Shown here piece after piece: positions 8,271 through 16,055 of a stretch of DNA of 64,000 bases. The translations under genes and the position numbers were made by a program. This DNA comes from Winogradskyella thalassocola (GTDB lineage Bacteria > Bacteroidota > Bacteroidia > Flavobacteriales > Flavobacteriaceae). The stretch spans positions 496,001-560,000 of the forward strand of contig NZ_FNCZ01000001.1 of assembly GCF_900099995.1 (NCBI RefSeq), given 5' to 3'. The stretch's first letter is position 1. Every line of letters starts with the position of its first letter. The notes under the pieces were generated by a model, which was given only the letters and a program-made list of their open reading frames with translations, did not search any database and had not been told where the DNA came from.

Positions 8271-9341
8271 CTATGCTTTAGGTTTCATAGTTTCAAAAAT
8301 ATTCCGCAAATCCTTTTTAAAAGGCAAATGGTCTGCACGTCCTTTTTTGAAAATATCATTACTATTACCTTGTCCTTTTCGTAATGCTTTTTGCTCTTCA
8401 AAAGGCAATCGATTTATTTCCATACAGTTTGAAGAACAACAGTTTTCCATTTTTTCTTTACAAGAATCGCACTGAATAAATAATAAATGACAGGCTTCAT
8501 TAGCACAGTTGGTATGTAAATCTGCTGGCTCCCCACATTGGTGACAATTGGCAATAACATCATCACTTATACGCTCTGATCGTCTTTCGTCGAACACGAA
8601 ATTTTTACCTAAGAATTTATTTTCTAAACCTTCAGCTTCAATTTGACGCACGTAGTTAATAATACCACCTTCTAATTGAAATACGTTTTTAAAGCCTTTA
8701 TGCTTGTAATAGGCACTTGCTTTTTCGCAACGGATTCCGCCAGTACAATACATGACTAGTTTTTTATCTTCTTTGTGTTCTCTTAAATCTTCTTCAATTA
8801 AATCTAAAGACTCACGAAACGTATCTACATCTGGTGTTACGGCATTTTTAAAATGACCGATTTCACTTTCGTAATGGTTTCGCATATCTACCAAAACGGT
8901 GTTTGGGTCTTCAATAAGCTCGTTAAACTTTTCAGCATTAACATGGACTCCTTTATTAGTCACATCAAAAGACGCATCGTTTAAACCGTCTGCGACAATT
9001 TTGTTACGCACTTTAACTTTCAACTTTAAAAAGGCAAAATTATCATGCTCAATAGCAATATTTAATCTTACATTTTCTAAAAATGAAATGGTGTCTAAAT
9101 GGTTTTTGAATAGCTCAAAATTTTCTGCAGGTACAGAAAGTTGGGCATTAATACCTTCGTTAGCTACGTAAATCCTTCCAAGAACCTCTAATTGGTCCCA
9201 AGCAAGAAATAGGTGATTTCTAAAAATTTCGGTATTGTTAATTTTGGCGTACTTGTAGAAAGAGATTGTTAAGCGTTCTTTTCCCGCTTGTTCAATAAGT
9301 TCTGCTCTCTCCTTAGCACTTAAGTTATTGTACAGTTGCAT
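8271..9341 (-). CDS. trhO: tRNA uridine(34) hydroxylase TrhO (rhodanese-like, YceA family)
   Basis: Oxygen-dependent enzyme that hydroxylates uridine 34 of tRNA to 5-hydroxyuridine, the first step of the xo5U modifications. The 356 residues contain an N-terminal ferredoxin-like domain (about 20-120) with VANEGINAQL near 59-68. A rhodanese domain (about 135-235) has the active-site loop CTGGIRCEKA, with catalytic Cys199 and a second Cys205. The C-terminal part is Cys-rich (CHQCGEPADLHTNC, CDSCKEKMENCC), as in longer bacterial members, and probably binds metal. It is monocistronic; an unrelated terminator lies 87 bases upstream of its start. Confidence 0.92.
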   Translation of the reverse strand: MQLYNNLSAKERAELIEQAGKERLTISFYKYAKINNTEIFRNHLFLAWDQLEVLGRIYVANEGINAQLSVPAENFELFKNHLDTISFLENVRLNIAIEHDNFAFLKLKVKVRNKIVADGLNDASFDVTNKGVHVNAEKFNELIEDPNTVLVDMRNHYESEIGHFKNAVTPDVDTFRESLDLIEEDLREHKEDKKLVMYCTGGIRCEKASAYYKHKGFKNVFQLEGGIINYVRQIEAEGLENKFLGKNFVFDERRSERISDDVIANCHQCGEPADLHTNCANEACHLLFIQCDSCKEKMENCCSSNCMEINRLPFEEQKALRKGQGNSNDIFKKGRADHLPFKKDLRNIFETMKPKA

Positions 9342-9427
9342 GCTATACTAATTTTTAAGGTTAAAGAATTAAATAAATAATATGATGCAAAGGTATAATT
9401 TTTACTGAAATGCTTTAGAATAAGCAC

Positions 9428-9461
9428 AAAAAAAAGCACCTTGAATATTTCAAAGTGCTTT
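9428..9461 (-). terminator. Strong intrinsic terminator with no annotated gene upstream
   Basis: Stem AAAGCAC (9433-9439) / GTGCTTT (9455-9461), extended inward by TTG (9441-9443) / CAA (9451-9453) around a 7-base AT loop. Read leftward, a run of eight T follows (A-run at 9428-9435 on the plus strand). It cannot serve trhO, which starts downstream at 9341 in the same direction. It must therefore end a transcript that begins between 9470 and 9898. Confidence 0.85.
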
Positions 9462-9637
9462 ACTAGATTAACTTACCAACTTAAAACAAATTAAAAAGTT
9501 AATCTACATCGGCTTAACAATTATTGAGGGATAATAAACGATAACTGAAACACCTAATGCTTTACTAGTTTATGTTAAAAAGCAGAAAAACAATTCAACT
9601 TTTTAAGGGCAATCATAGCAATCATTTCCTTTTTCAT
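9428..9637 (-). ncRNA. Candidate ECF-controlled small RNA of about 210 nt
   Basis: A transcript from about 9637 (7-8 bases after the -10 TCTA at 9642-9645) to the terminator at 9428-9461 would be about 210 nt. In transcript order it contains a small hairpin ATTAT (9531-9535) / ATAAT (9520-9524) with loop CCCTCA, then a perfect 11-bp stem GTTAATCTA-type (9496-9506 with 9464-9474), then the terminator hairpin. The motif CTAGTAAAGCA occurs twice, at about 9559-9569 and 9455-9465. A 20-codon ORF begins at 9637 (MKKEMIAMIALKKLNCFSAF), but its ATG coincides with the predicted transcription start, so I favour a non-coding RNA. It does not resemble any RNA family that I know. Confidence 0.6.
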
Positions 9638-9641
9638 TTAG

Positions 9642-9671
9642 TAGATGCATAAAGTGTAAAATGGTTGCGTC
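9642..9671 (-). promoter_or_regulatory. ECF-type promoter, twin of the one before the sigma operon
   Basis: On the minus strand: GACGCAACCATTTT, 8 bases, TGCATCTA. The -35-like GCAACC (9663-9668) and -10-like TCTA (9642-9645) are 17 bases apart. The promoter-like element at 14941-14971 upstream of the ECF sigma operon has the same 13 of 14 leading bases, the same 8-base spacer and the same TGCATCTA. I saw no third copy in the window. Confidence 0.65.
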
Positions 9672-9854
9672 AAAAAAATAAAAAATTTGACTTCTTTTTA
9701 GGTTTTTGAAGCCAAAGCATGCTATTCGGTCTTAGACCTTTATAAAATTGACAAATCAATTACCCTAAAAATCAGTGAAGAATAAATCTTACTTTATGAT
9801 TTTACACGCTCTTATCACGTCTTTAAAATAAATAAAAATAATCACTATTTTTAT
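9672..9854. other. Intergenic region between the sRNA promoter and the TonB receptor promoter
   Basis: No ORF is supported. It holds two short perfect palindromes that could be operators: GGTCT-T-AGACC at 9728-9738 and AATTGA-CAAA-TCAATT at 9746-9761. Neither matches a classic Fur box. Confidence 0.3.
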
Positions 9855-9884
9855 TTGGAATAAATATAAATAAGGATATTTTTG
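9855..9884 (+). promoter_or_regulatory. Bacteroidota promoter of the TonB receptor gene
   Basis: TTG at 9855-9857 (-33) and TATTTTTG at 9877-9884 (-7) are separated by 19 bases, which is the best consensus promoter in the window. Transcription would start near 9891, leaving a leader of only about 8 bases before the GTG at 9899. Confidence 0.7.
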
Positions 9885-9898
9885 CCAAAAATTTAGTT

Positions 9899-12307
9899 GT
9901 GTCCCTATTCAAAATATTTTCTGTTTTTTTATTCTTGGCTTACAGCATAGTTGGTTTTAGTCAGAACGGCCGTTTCTACGGAAAGGTAAAATACGATTCT
10001 AACGAACCTGCTGTTTCTACATTTATAGTACTAAATGGGAATGACATCACGAAAGAAACAAACTCTAATATAAATGGTAGCTATAGCTTTAAAGATATCC
10101 CATACGGAACTTATACAATAGCCTTTTATTCACTAAACGACATACCCAAAACCGTAACGGTAGATTTAGCATCAAAAAACCAAGAAGTTAACGTTACTTT
10201 AGAAGTTTCAGCCTTAGATGAAGTTGTTGTAAGATCTAAAACCGTTCAACAAAAAATTGAAGAAAAAGGATTTGCAGTTAATGTTATAGAAACTAAAGAA
10301 GCGGCAATTCAATCGATACAAGTTAACGAATTACTAGATCAATCTGCTGGTGTTAGAGTCCGTCAGTCTGGTGGTTTAGGATCTCACGCACATTATAACT
10401 TAAATGGGATGACAGGGAATTCAGTCAAAATTTTTATTGACGGAGTTCCAATTCGGAATTTTGGGCCCTCTTTTTCATTAAACAGTATTCCTCCGTCTTT
10501 AATTAAGCGTATTGAAGTTTACAAAGGTGTTGTACCTCCACATTTATCTGATGATGCCATGGGTGGAGCTATAAATGTTGTGCTAAATGATATTACCAAA
10601 AATGAATTAAAAGCGTCTATTTCTGCAGGGTCATTCGGAACCTACCACACCGATATTAATGGAGGGTACAGAAATAACAAAAACGGCTTCACTGCTAGAG
10701 GTTCTGCCTTTATAAACTATGCCGATAATGATTATGAAGTTTGGGGAGACCAAGTTGCTGTTGCGCTTTCTGCCGGCACACCTGATGTTTATATTAGAGC
10801 GAAACGTTTTCATGATCGCTACAGATCTCAAGGCGGTAAAGCTGAATTTGGATATACAAATGTTTCTTGGGCAGATAAGTTGTTGGCTGGTGTTTTACTT
10901 TCCAATATGGATCAACAAATTCAAACTGGTGCCACCATGGAAATAGTATATGGTAACCGATTTACAGAGCAAAACACCAAGATGTATAGTCTAGATTATG
11001 CAAAAAAAGAAGTTCTTAAAAATTTAGATGTCAGTGCGTTTGCATCGTATTCGCGTCTCAATCGAAAAACCATAGATACTATTGCAACACAGTACAGCTG
11101 GTTAGGTTATCCTACTAGTTATTATAATGATCCTGATGTTTGGGCCACAGGCGCAGAAGCAGGAGACCCAACACTACAGAAGGATATTGACGAAACTATT
11201 AACGCACGTACTAATGTGGCCTACCACACTAATGACAATAATACCATTCAGTTAAATCATTTATTAAACACGTTTACACGAGATTCTGATGACCCAATGC
11301 TGCCTGCAGCAGAAAATGCACTAAAAGAAGAACGCAAATATTTGAAATCTATACTAACACTTTCATTTGAAAATAGTGCCTTTGATGAAAAACTAAGAAC
11401 TTCAGTTTTTGGAAAATCGTATTATATGGATAGAACTTCTAAACTACGAACACGAAGTTCTAACACATCCAATTCAACCATTAATATTGAAGAAAATAAC
11501 ATCACTTCTAACGATTTTGGTTTTGGTGGATCCATTTCGTATTCGATTTCTCCTAAATTAACCGTATTTGGGTCTGCAGAGAAAGCCCTCCGTTTACCAG
11601 AAGCCAATGAGGTTTTTGGTAATGTAGCAGCAAATTTAAATGCTTCAGTGAATTTAAAACCAGAGCACAGCAACAACTACAATCTAGGATTTACCTACGA
11701 TAACTTAAAGCTTAAAGAACATACGTTTGGAATTACAGCTAATCTATTTATTAGAGACACGGAAGATTTAATTATGCAGTTTCCGACAGGCAGTAACGAA
11801 GAATTTTTTGAAAACTCTAACATCGGAAAGATTTATACCGAAGGTGTAGATTTCACATTAGACTATAATTTTAAGGAAAGGCTTTTTTTTAGTGCCAACT
11901 CTTCCTTTTTTAATGCTAGAGATTATAATGTAACCTATGATGTGAATGGTAACCTAATTACGCCAAGCTACGAAAGACTTGCCAATACACCCTATTTTAC
12001 AATGAACTATAACATAAAATTCAACACACAGAATTTTATTCAAAAAGGGTCTAGGCTATCTACATATTCTAATTTACTATATGTACACGATTTTTTTAGA
12101 GGTAGTAGTGTCCTTGGTGGCTCAGGAAAAACGGTAATTCCTAATCAAGTTTCATTTGATGCTGGCTTTGCTTACACATTTCCAAAAAATAAAGTTTCAC
12201 TAAGCTTTGATGTAAAAAACATATTAAACAATCAATTATTCGACAATTACGCGCTTCAAAAACCTGGAAGAGGGTTTTATGGCAAACTTTCATTTACAAT
12301 TTTATAA
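9899..12307 (+). CDS. TonB-dependent outer membrane receptor with carboxypeptidase-regulatory-like N-terminus
   Basis: Energised outer-membrane importer of 802 residues. It has a signal peptide (MSLFKIFSVF to about residue 22), a CarboxypepD_reg-like domain (about 24-110), a plug domain (about 120-230; VKIFIDGVPI, IKRIEVYKGV, AMGGAINVV) and a 22-strand barrel ending in Phe-rich GRGFYGKLSFTIL. It lacks the SusC length and signature and is more like siderophore or metal receptors. The start is GTG: no ATG lies upstream in frame and the promoter at 9855-9884 leaves no room for an earlier one. The lipoprotein gene 22 bases downstream is probably its partner. The ligand is not shown; iron-siderophore is the best guess. 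Confidence 0.9.
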   Translation: MSLFKIFSVFLFLAYSIVGFSQNGRFYGKVKYDSNEPAVSTFIVLNGNDITKETNSNINGSYSFKDIPYGTYTIAFYSLNDIPKTVTVDLASKNQEVNVTLEVSALDEVVVRSKTVQQKIEEKGFAVNVIETKEAAIQSIQVNELLDQSAGVRVRQSGGLGSHAHYNLNGMTGNSVKIFIDGVPIRNFGPSFSLNSIPPSLIKRIEVYKGVVPPHLSDDAMGGAINVVLNDITKNELKASISAGSFGTYHTDINGGYRNNKNGFTARGSAFINYADNDYEVWGDQVAVALSAGTPDVYIRAKRFHDRYRSQGGKAEFGYTNVSWADKLLAGVLLSNMDQQIQTGATMEIVYGNRFTEQNTKMYSLDYAKKEVLKNLDVSAFASYSRLNRKTIDTIATQYSWLGYPTSYYNDPDVWATGAEAGDPTLQKDIDETINARTNVAYHTNDNNTIQLNHLLNTFTRDSDDPMLPAAENALKEERKYLKSILTLSFENSAFDEKLRTSVFGKSYYMDRTSKLRTRSSNTSNSTINIEENNITSNDFGFGGSISYSISPKLTVFGSAEKALRLPEANEVFGNVAANLNASVNLKPEHSNNYNLGFTYDNLKLKEHTFGITANLFIRDTEDLIMQFPTGSNEEFFENSNIGKIYTEGVDFTLDYNFKERLFFSANSSFFNARDYNVTYDVNGNLITPSYERLANTPYFTMNYNIKFNTQNFIQKGSRLSTYSNLLYVHDFFRGSSVLGGSGKTVIPNQVSFDAGFAYTFPKNKVSLSFDVKNILNNQLFDNYALQKPGRGFYGKLSFTIL

Positions 12308-12329
12308 ACACAATTTTAATTTAAAAATT

Positions 12330-13634
12330 ATGAATTACAATATTAAATCACTTTTAAGTATCGCCTGTGTATCGGCTTTAGCTTTGACCTCTTTTTCATG
12401 TAGTGAGGACGACGCTCCATCTACAACTCCTACCGAATCGGCTTATAGACCTTACCACTTAGTTATAGGCTCTAGCCCAACAGGTGAATCAGAAACTTAC
12501 ACGCAAGGAGTCACTGTAGAAGAGCTTAACGACCCAAATAAAACGTTTACATTTAATGGTTACGGTCAAGAGATTCCATCGACACGTACCGCAAGATTAT
12601 ATACGTCTAATGATGGTGAAACGGTATATAACTTAAATTATGGTGGCGGTGATATTGCTAAATATGACTATATCAACGGACAAAACTATAATTTACTTTT
12701 AACAACGGATATTCAAGCTGTAATGGGAACTGCCTATCCACGTTGGACAAAAATTGATGACAACTACGCGATGTTACACAACGTAACTACAGAAAACATC
12801 TATGAAGACCCAAATGATGAATCCTCTCCATATGTAAAAACGAATGCTACAGTGACTTTAGCACGTGTAGATTTAAATACGATGACGGTTTTAGAAAATG
12901 CCTCATTTGCTTTTCCTTATAATGAAGATGAATCTACAGAAGGTATTCATACCTTTCGTATTGATGCTCCTGTTATCACAAATGGCAAACTATATTACGG
13001 AGTTGCTAAACGTTTTTACGACGCTTTAACTGGTGAGAATGGCACTATGGTTTATGATAACGTTGAAACCTTAGTTGTAGATTATCCTTCTTTAGAAAAC
13101 GAAACAACAATAACCTCAACATTAGCACAAGGATCTACAAATGGTTACAGAACACCTGTTGCTCATAAAGATGAAAATGGAGATACCTACCAACTAATAA
13201 CGTCTGGAGATGCTTCAATTATGAAAATCAGTAACGGAGCTTACGATACAGCTTATGGCAAATTTGATATTAAATCGATTTTAGGTCATAATGCAGAAGC
13301 TAATACAGGTTGGTTTTATGTCGGTAATGGTATCGGTTATGTACCTGTTTTAAATACAGATTTAGGAGATAGTGCAAGTTCTAATTGGGATATTGTACGT
13401 GTTGATGTGTATAATAAAACAGCAATTAAAATGAATATCCCATTAGATTTATGGTTACGTCAGTACCAATGGGCAAGCATCATTGATGGCAAATTATATA
13501 TGGCTTTAGCATCTTTAGGAGGTGTAGGCAATGTTTATATTTTTGATCCTAGTTCTACAAGTGCAGATGGTTACACTACAGGTGCTACCTTACAAACAGG
13601 AACAACAGATGCTTCATACATTGGGTTATTCTAA
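12330..13634 (+). CDS. Surface lipoprotein, DUF4374-like, partner of the TonB receptor
   Basis: A 434-residue lipoprotein with lipobox Cys24 (LTSFSC) followed by SEDD, an acidic run of the kind that exports lipoproteins to the cell surface in Bacteroidota. The rest is rich in short beta segments with repeated Tyr/Asp/Gly turns, consistent with a beta-propeller. The family call (DUF4374) is from memory of its features. In Bacteroides a DUF4374-type lipoprotein (XusB) beside a TonB receptor binds siderophores, so a similar role is inferred here. I chose ATG 12330 because the upstream start at 12279 lies within the receptor gene and would bury the signal peptide. It is followed by a strong terminator. 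Confidence 0.72.
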   Translation: MNYNIKSLLSIACVSALALTSFSCSEDDAPSTTPTESAYRPYHLVIGSSPTGESETYTQGVTVEELNDPNKTFTFNGYGQEIPSTRTARLYTSNDGETVYNLNYGGGDIAKYDYINGQNYNLLLTTDIQAVMGTAYPRWTKIDDNYAMLHNVTTENIYEDPNDESSPYVKTNATVTLARVDLNTMTVLENASFAFPYNEDESTEGIHTFRIDAPVITNGKLYYGVAKRFYDALTGENGTMVYDNVETLVVDYPSLENETTITSTLAQGSTNGYRTPVAHKDENGDTYQLITSGDASIMKISNGAYDTAYGKFDIKSILGHNAEANTGWFYVGNGIGYVPVLNTDLGDSASSNWDIVRVDVYNKTAIKMNIPLDLWLRQYQWASIIDGKLYMALASLGGVGNVYIFDPSSTSADGYTTGATLQTGTTDASYIGLF

Positions 13635-13690
13635 GCCTAAAAACACAATAAACCTACAGTCCTGAGACTAGGTTAACTATTTCAATAAAA

Positions 13691-13722
13691 AAACCAGAGC
13701 ATGTATTTACTCTGGTTTTTTT
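13691..13722 (+). terminator. Terminator of the TonB receptor/lipoprotein operon
   Basis: AAACCAGAG (13691-13699) pairs with CTCTGGTTT (13710-13718), followed by more T. It lies 57 bases after the lipoprotein stop. Confidence 0.88.
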
Positions 13723-13840
13723 TATGGTAAAAAGCGTTAGTTAATACTATTACTTCACCTAAATTATTAAAAAGTCAAAAAATCATCACTTTCATTTGTA
13801 GTAATTTGAAACGAGAAATGTTATTAATTAAAATAAGTGG

Positions 13841-13848
13841 TATTTTTG
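13841..13848 (+). promoter_or_regulatory. -7 element before recA
   Basis: TATTTTTG, matching TAnnTTTG, 40 bases before the recA ATG. No LexA-type box was recognised in the leader. Confidence 0.5.
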
Positions 13849-13888
13849 AATAATTATTTAATGAAGAATTCTAAGAAAAAAAGAACAT

Positions 13889-14893
13889 ATGAGTAGCGAA
13901 AAAGATGCAAAATTAAAAGCTTTAAAATTAACTTTAGATAAGTTAGACAAAGCTTACGGAAAAGGGACAGTAATGAAAATGAGTGATCAAGCTGTTGTAG
14001 ATGTTGAAGCTATACCTTCTGGCTCATTAGGATTAGATATTGCTTTAGGCGTTGGCGGCTATCCAAGAGGCCGTGTTATTGAAATATATGGACCAGAATC
14101 TTCTGGTAAAACAACCTTAACACTTCATGCTATTGCTGAAGCTCAGAAAGCAGGTGGTATTGCTGCATTTATTGATGCAGAGCACGCTTTTGATCGTTTC
14201 TATGCTGAAAAGTTAGGAGTAGATATTGATAATTTAATTATTTCTCAACCAGATAATGGAGAGCAAGCTTTAGAGATTGCAGATAACTTAATTAGATCTG
14301 GTGCTATTGATATCGTCGTAATTGATTCTGTTGCAGCCTTAACACCCAAGAGTGAAATTGAAGGTGAAATGGGAGATTCTAAAATGGGCTTACATGCACG
14401 TTTAATGTCTCAGGCACTTAGAAAATTAACAGCTTCAATTAGCAAAACGAATTGTACAGTAATCTTTATTAACCAATTACGTGAAAAAATTGGTGTAATG
14501 TTCGGTAATCCAGAAACGACTACTGGTGGTAATGCCTTAAAATTCTACGCTTCTGTACGTTTAGATATTAGAAGATCTACACAAATTAAAGATAGCGATA
14601 GTAATGTAATGGGTAATAAAACCAGAGTTAAAGTGGTTAAAAATAAAGTGGCTCCACCTTTTAGATTGGCAGAATTTGATATTATGTATGGAGAAGGTAT
14701 TTCTAAAGTAGGTGAAGTATTAGACCTAGCTGTAGAACACGAAATCGTTAAAAAGAGTGGGTCTTGGTTTAGCTACGGAGATACCAAACTTGGACAAGGA
14801 CGTGATGCCGTGAAGATGATTATAAAAGATAATCCGGATCTTATGGACGAACTAGAAGCGAAAGTTAGAACGCTGATTAAAGAGTCTAAATAG
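13889..14893 (+). CDS. recA: Recombinase RecA
   Basis: ATP-dependent DNA strand-exchange protein for homologous repair and natural transformation. At 334 residues it has full family length. It shows Walker A GPESSGKT at 68-75, the catalytic Glu in [10 protein letters not shown], Walker [13 protein letters not shown], loop 1 [20 protein letters not shown] and loop 2 [25 protein letters not shown] (the last quoted in part: [14 protein letters not shown]). ATG 13889 gives the normal N-terminus. A terminator follows directly, so it is monocistronic. DprA, encoded in the same window at 26.6-27.7 kb, loads RecA during transformation in other bacteria. Confidence 0.98.
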   Translation: MSSEKDAKLKALKLTLDKLDKAYGKGTVMKMSDQAVVDVEAIPSGSLGLDIALGVGGYPRGRVIEIYGPESSGKTTLTLHAIAEAQKAGGIAAFIDAEHAFDRFYAEKLGVDIDNLIISQPDNGEQALEIADNLIRSGAIDIVVIDSVAALTPKSEIEGEMGDSKMGLHARLMSQALRKLTASISKTNCTVIFINQLREKIGVMFGNPETTTGGNALKFYASVRLDIRRSTQIKDSDSNVMGNKTRVKVVKNKVAPPFRLAEFDIMYGEGISKVGEVLDLAVEHEIVKKSGSWFSYGDTKLGQGRDAVKMIIKDNPDLMDELEAKVRTLIKESK

Positions 14894-14904
14894 AAATTTA
14901 AAAA

Positions 14905-14932
14905 AAATCCTGAATAAAATCAGGATTTTTTT
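14905..14932 (+). terminator. recA terminator
   Basis: AAATCCTG (14905-14912) pairs with CAGGATTT (14921-14928), followed by T to 14932. It separates recA from the ECF promoter that starts nine bases later. Confidence 0.88.
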
Positions 14933-14940
14933 GATTTTAG

Positions 14941-14971
14941 ACGCAACCCTTTTGCGTTTTCTGCATCTATA
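14941..14971 (+). promoter_or_regulatory. Putative autoregulatory ECF promoter
   Basis: GCAACC at 14943-14948 (-35-like) and TCTATA at 14966-14971 (-10-like), 17 bases apart, 68 bases before the lipoprotein ATG. It does not fit the housekeeping TAnnTTTG pattern. It lies directly before the operon that encodes an ECF sigma factor, and ECF factors often drive their own operons. ACGCAA-cct-TTGCGT within 14941-14956 also forms a small inverted repeat. Confidence 0.65.
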
Positions 14972-15039
14972 GGGTGAGATTGATTATTTTTAATTATGGC
15001 GTAAACATATATCCATAATAAAGATATAAATAGAAATAC

Positions 15040-15483
15040 ATGAAAAGATATGCCCTTTTAGTCTTTATTCTTGTTTCAACGCTTACGTCATGTAGCATTG
15101 ATAATGATAATAACTACGTTGGTACAGAAGTGATGCCAATAGAAAGTATTGATATACCAGAATACTTTGTTCACGGTGAAAGTTATGAAATTATGATAAC
15201 TTATAATCGCCCGTCAACGTGTTACCAATTCTACAATTTTCTATACGATATTAATGGAAATGAGCGCACCGTAGCTGTAATTAACTCGGTGTATTCAAAT
15301 TCATCTTGTGTTGAAGAATTAGAATCGGTTACAGTAAGTTTAAATTTTATGGTTACCGGAACAGAAACTTATCTTTTTAAGTTTTACCAAGGTCATGATG
15401 ATGAAGGTGAAGATCAGTACTACTTAGCAGAAGTACCCGTTCAAAGCCAGAGATCTAGTTCAGAAAGCGAAGTATTAGACTAA
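15040..15483 (+). CDS. Hypothetical lipoprotein, first gene of the ECF sigma operon
   Basis: A 147-residue protein with a short signal peptide and lipobox Cys18 (LVSTLTSC), then SIDNDNN, an acidic stretch like that of surface-exported lipoproteins. A compact domain of about 110 residues has two cysteines (in STCYQF and SSCVEE) and beta-strand-like segments, ending in a Ser/Gln-rich tail. I do not recognise a named domain. Its place between the ECF promoter and the sigma gene, 24 bases from the latter, suggests that it is part of the envelope signal or response handled by this sigma factor. Confidence 0.8.
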   Translation: MKRYALLVFILVSTLTSCSIDNDNNYVGTEVMPIESIDIPEYFVHGESYEIMITYNRPSTCYQFYNFLYDINGNERTVAVINSVYSNSSCVEELESVTVSLNFMVTGTETYLFKFYQGHDDEGEDQYYLAEVPVQSQRSSSESEVLD

Positions 15484-15507
15484 TTATTAATTAATCCCTT
15501 AACTAAT

Positions 15508-16053
15508 GTGAGTTTAGACAAGCTCATAGAAAATTGTATTAAACAAGATGTACAAGCTCAAGGCCAATTATACAAGCAATATGCAAGTAAATTATTTTCG
15601 CTTTGTCTTAAGTACTCTAAAAATTATGCAGAAGCAGAAGATAATCTGCATGATGCATTTTTAACTATTTTTAATAAAATAGAGCAGTATAATAATAAAG
15701 GTTCTTTTGAAGGTTGGCTAAAACGCATTGCAATTAATACATCATTGCAACGCTACAGAGAAGATGTTGGAGTCTATGATATTGTTAATGAAGGCAATAT
15801 TGAAGATGTTTCTGTAGATATCAATGATGATAATATGAGTATTGATTTTTTATTAAAAATCATTCAAGAATTACCAGACAGATATAGATTGGTATTTAAT
15901 TTATATGTTTTAGATGGCTATTCTCATGTTGAAATTAGTGAATTAATTCAAATTTCAACAGGCACCTCAAAATCTAATCTAGCGCGAGCTAGATTGATTT
16001 TAAAAGAAAAGATAGAAACCTACAACGCGAGGTCAAATTCGCAGAGTTTATAA
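15508..16053 (+). CDS. RNA polymerase sigma factor, ECF subfamily
   Basis: A 181-residue alternative sigma factor that directs RNA polymerase to envelope-type stress promoters. Region 2 is seen around residues 15-85 (LFSLCLKYSKNYAEAEDNLH, DAFLTIFNKI). Region 4 lies around 115-175 (LPDRYRLVFNLYVLDGYSH, then a helix-turn-helix with SNLARARLILKEKI). The start is GTG at 15508 (MSLDKLIENC); an ATG two bases earlier is out of frame and stops at once. It is co-transcribed with the lipoprotein before it and the membrane protein that follows 2 bases after its stop. The promoter at 14941 is probably its own target, and a second target lies at 9642. Confidence 0.92.
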   Translation: MSLDKLIENCIKQDVQAQGQLYKQYASKLFSLCLKYSKNYAEAEDNLHDAFLTIFNKIEQYNNKGSFEGWLKRIAINTSLQRYREDVGVYDIVNEGNIEDVSVDINDDNMSIDFLLKIIQELPDRYRLVFNLYVLDGYSHVEISELIQISTGTSKSNLARARLILKEKIETYNARSNSQSL

Positions 16054-16055
16054 AA

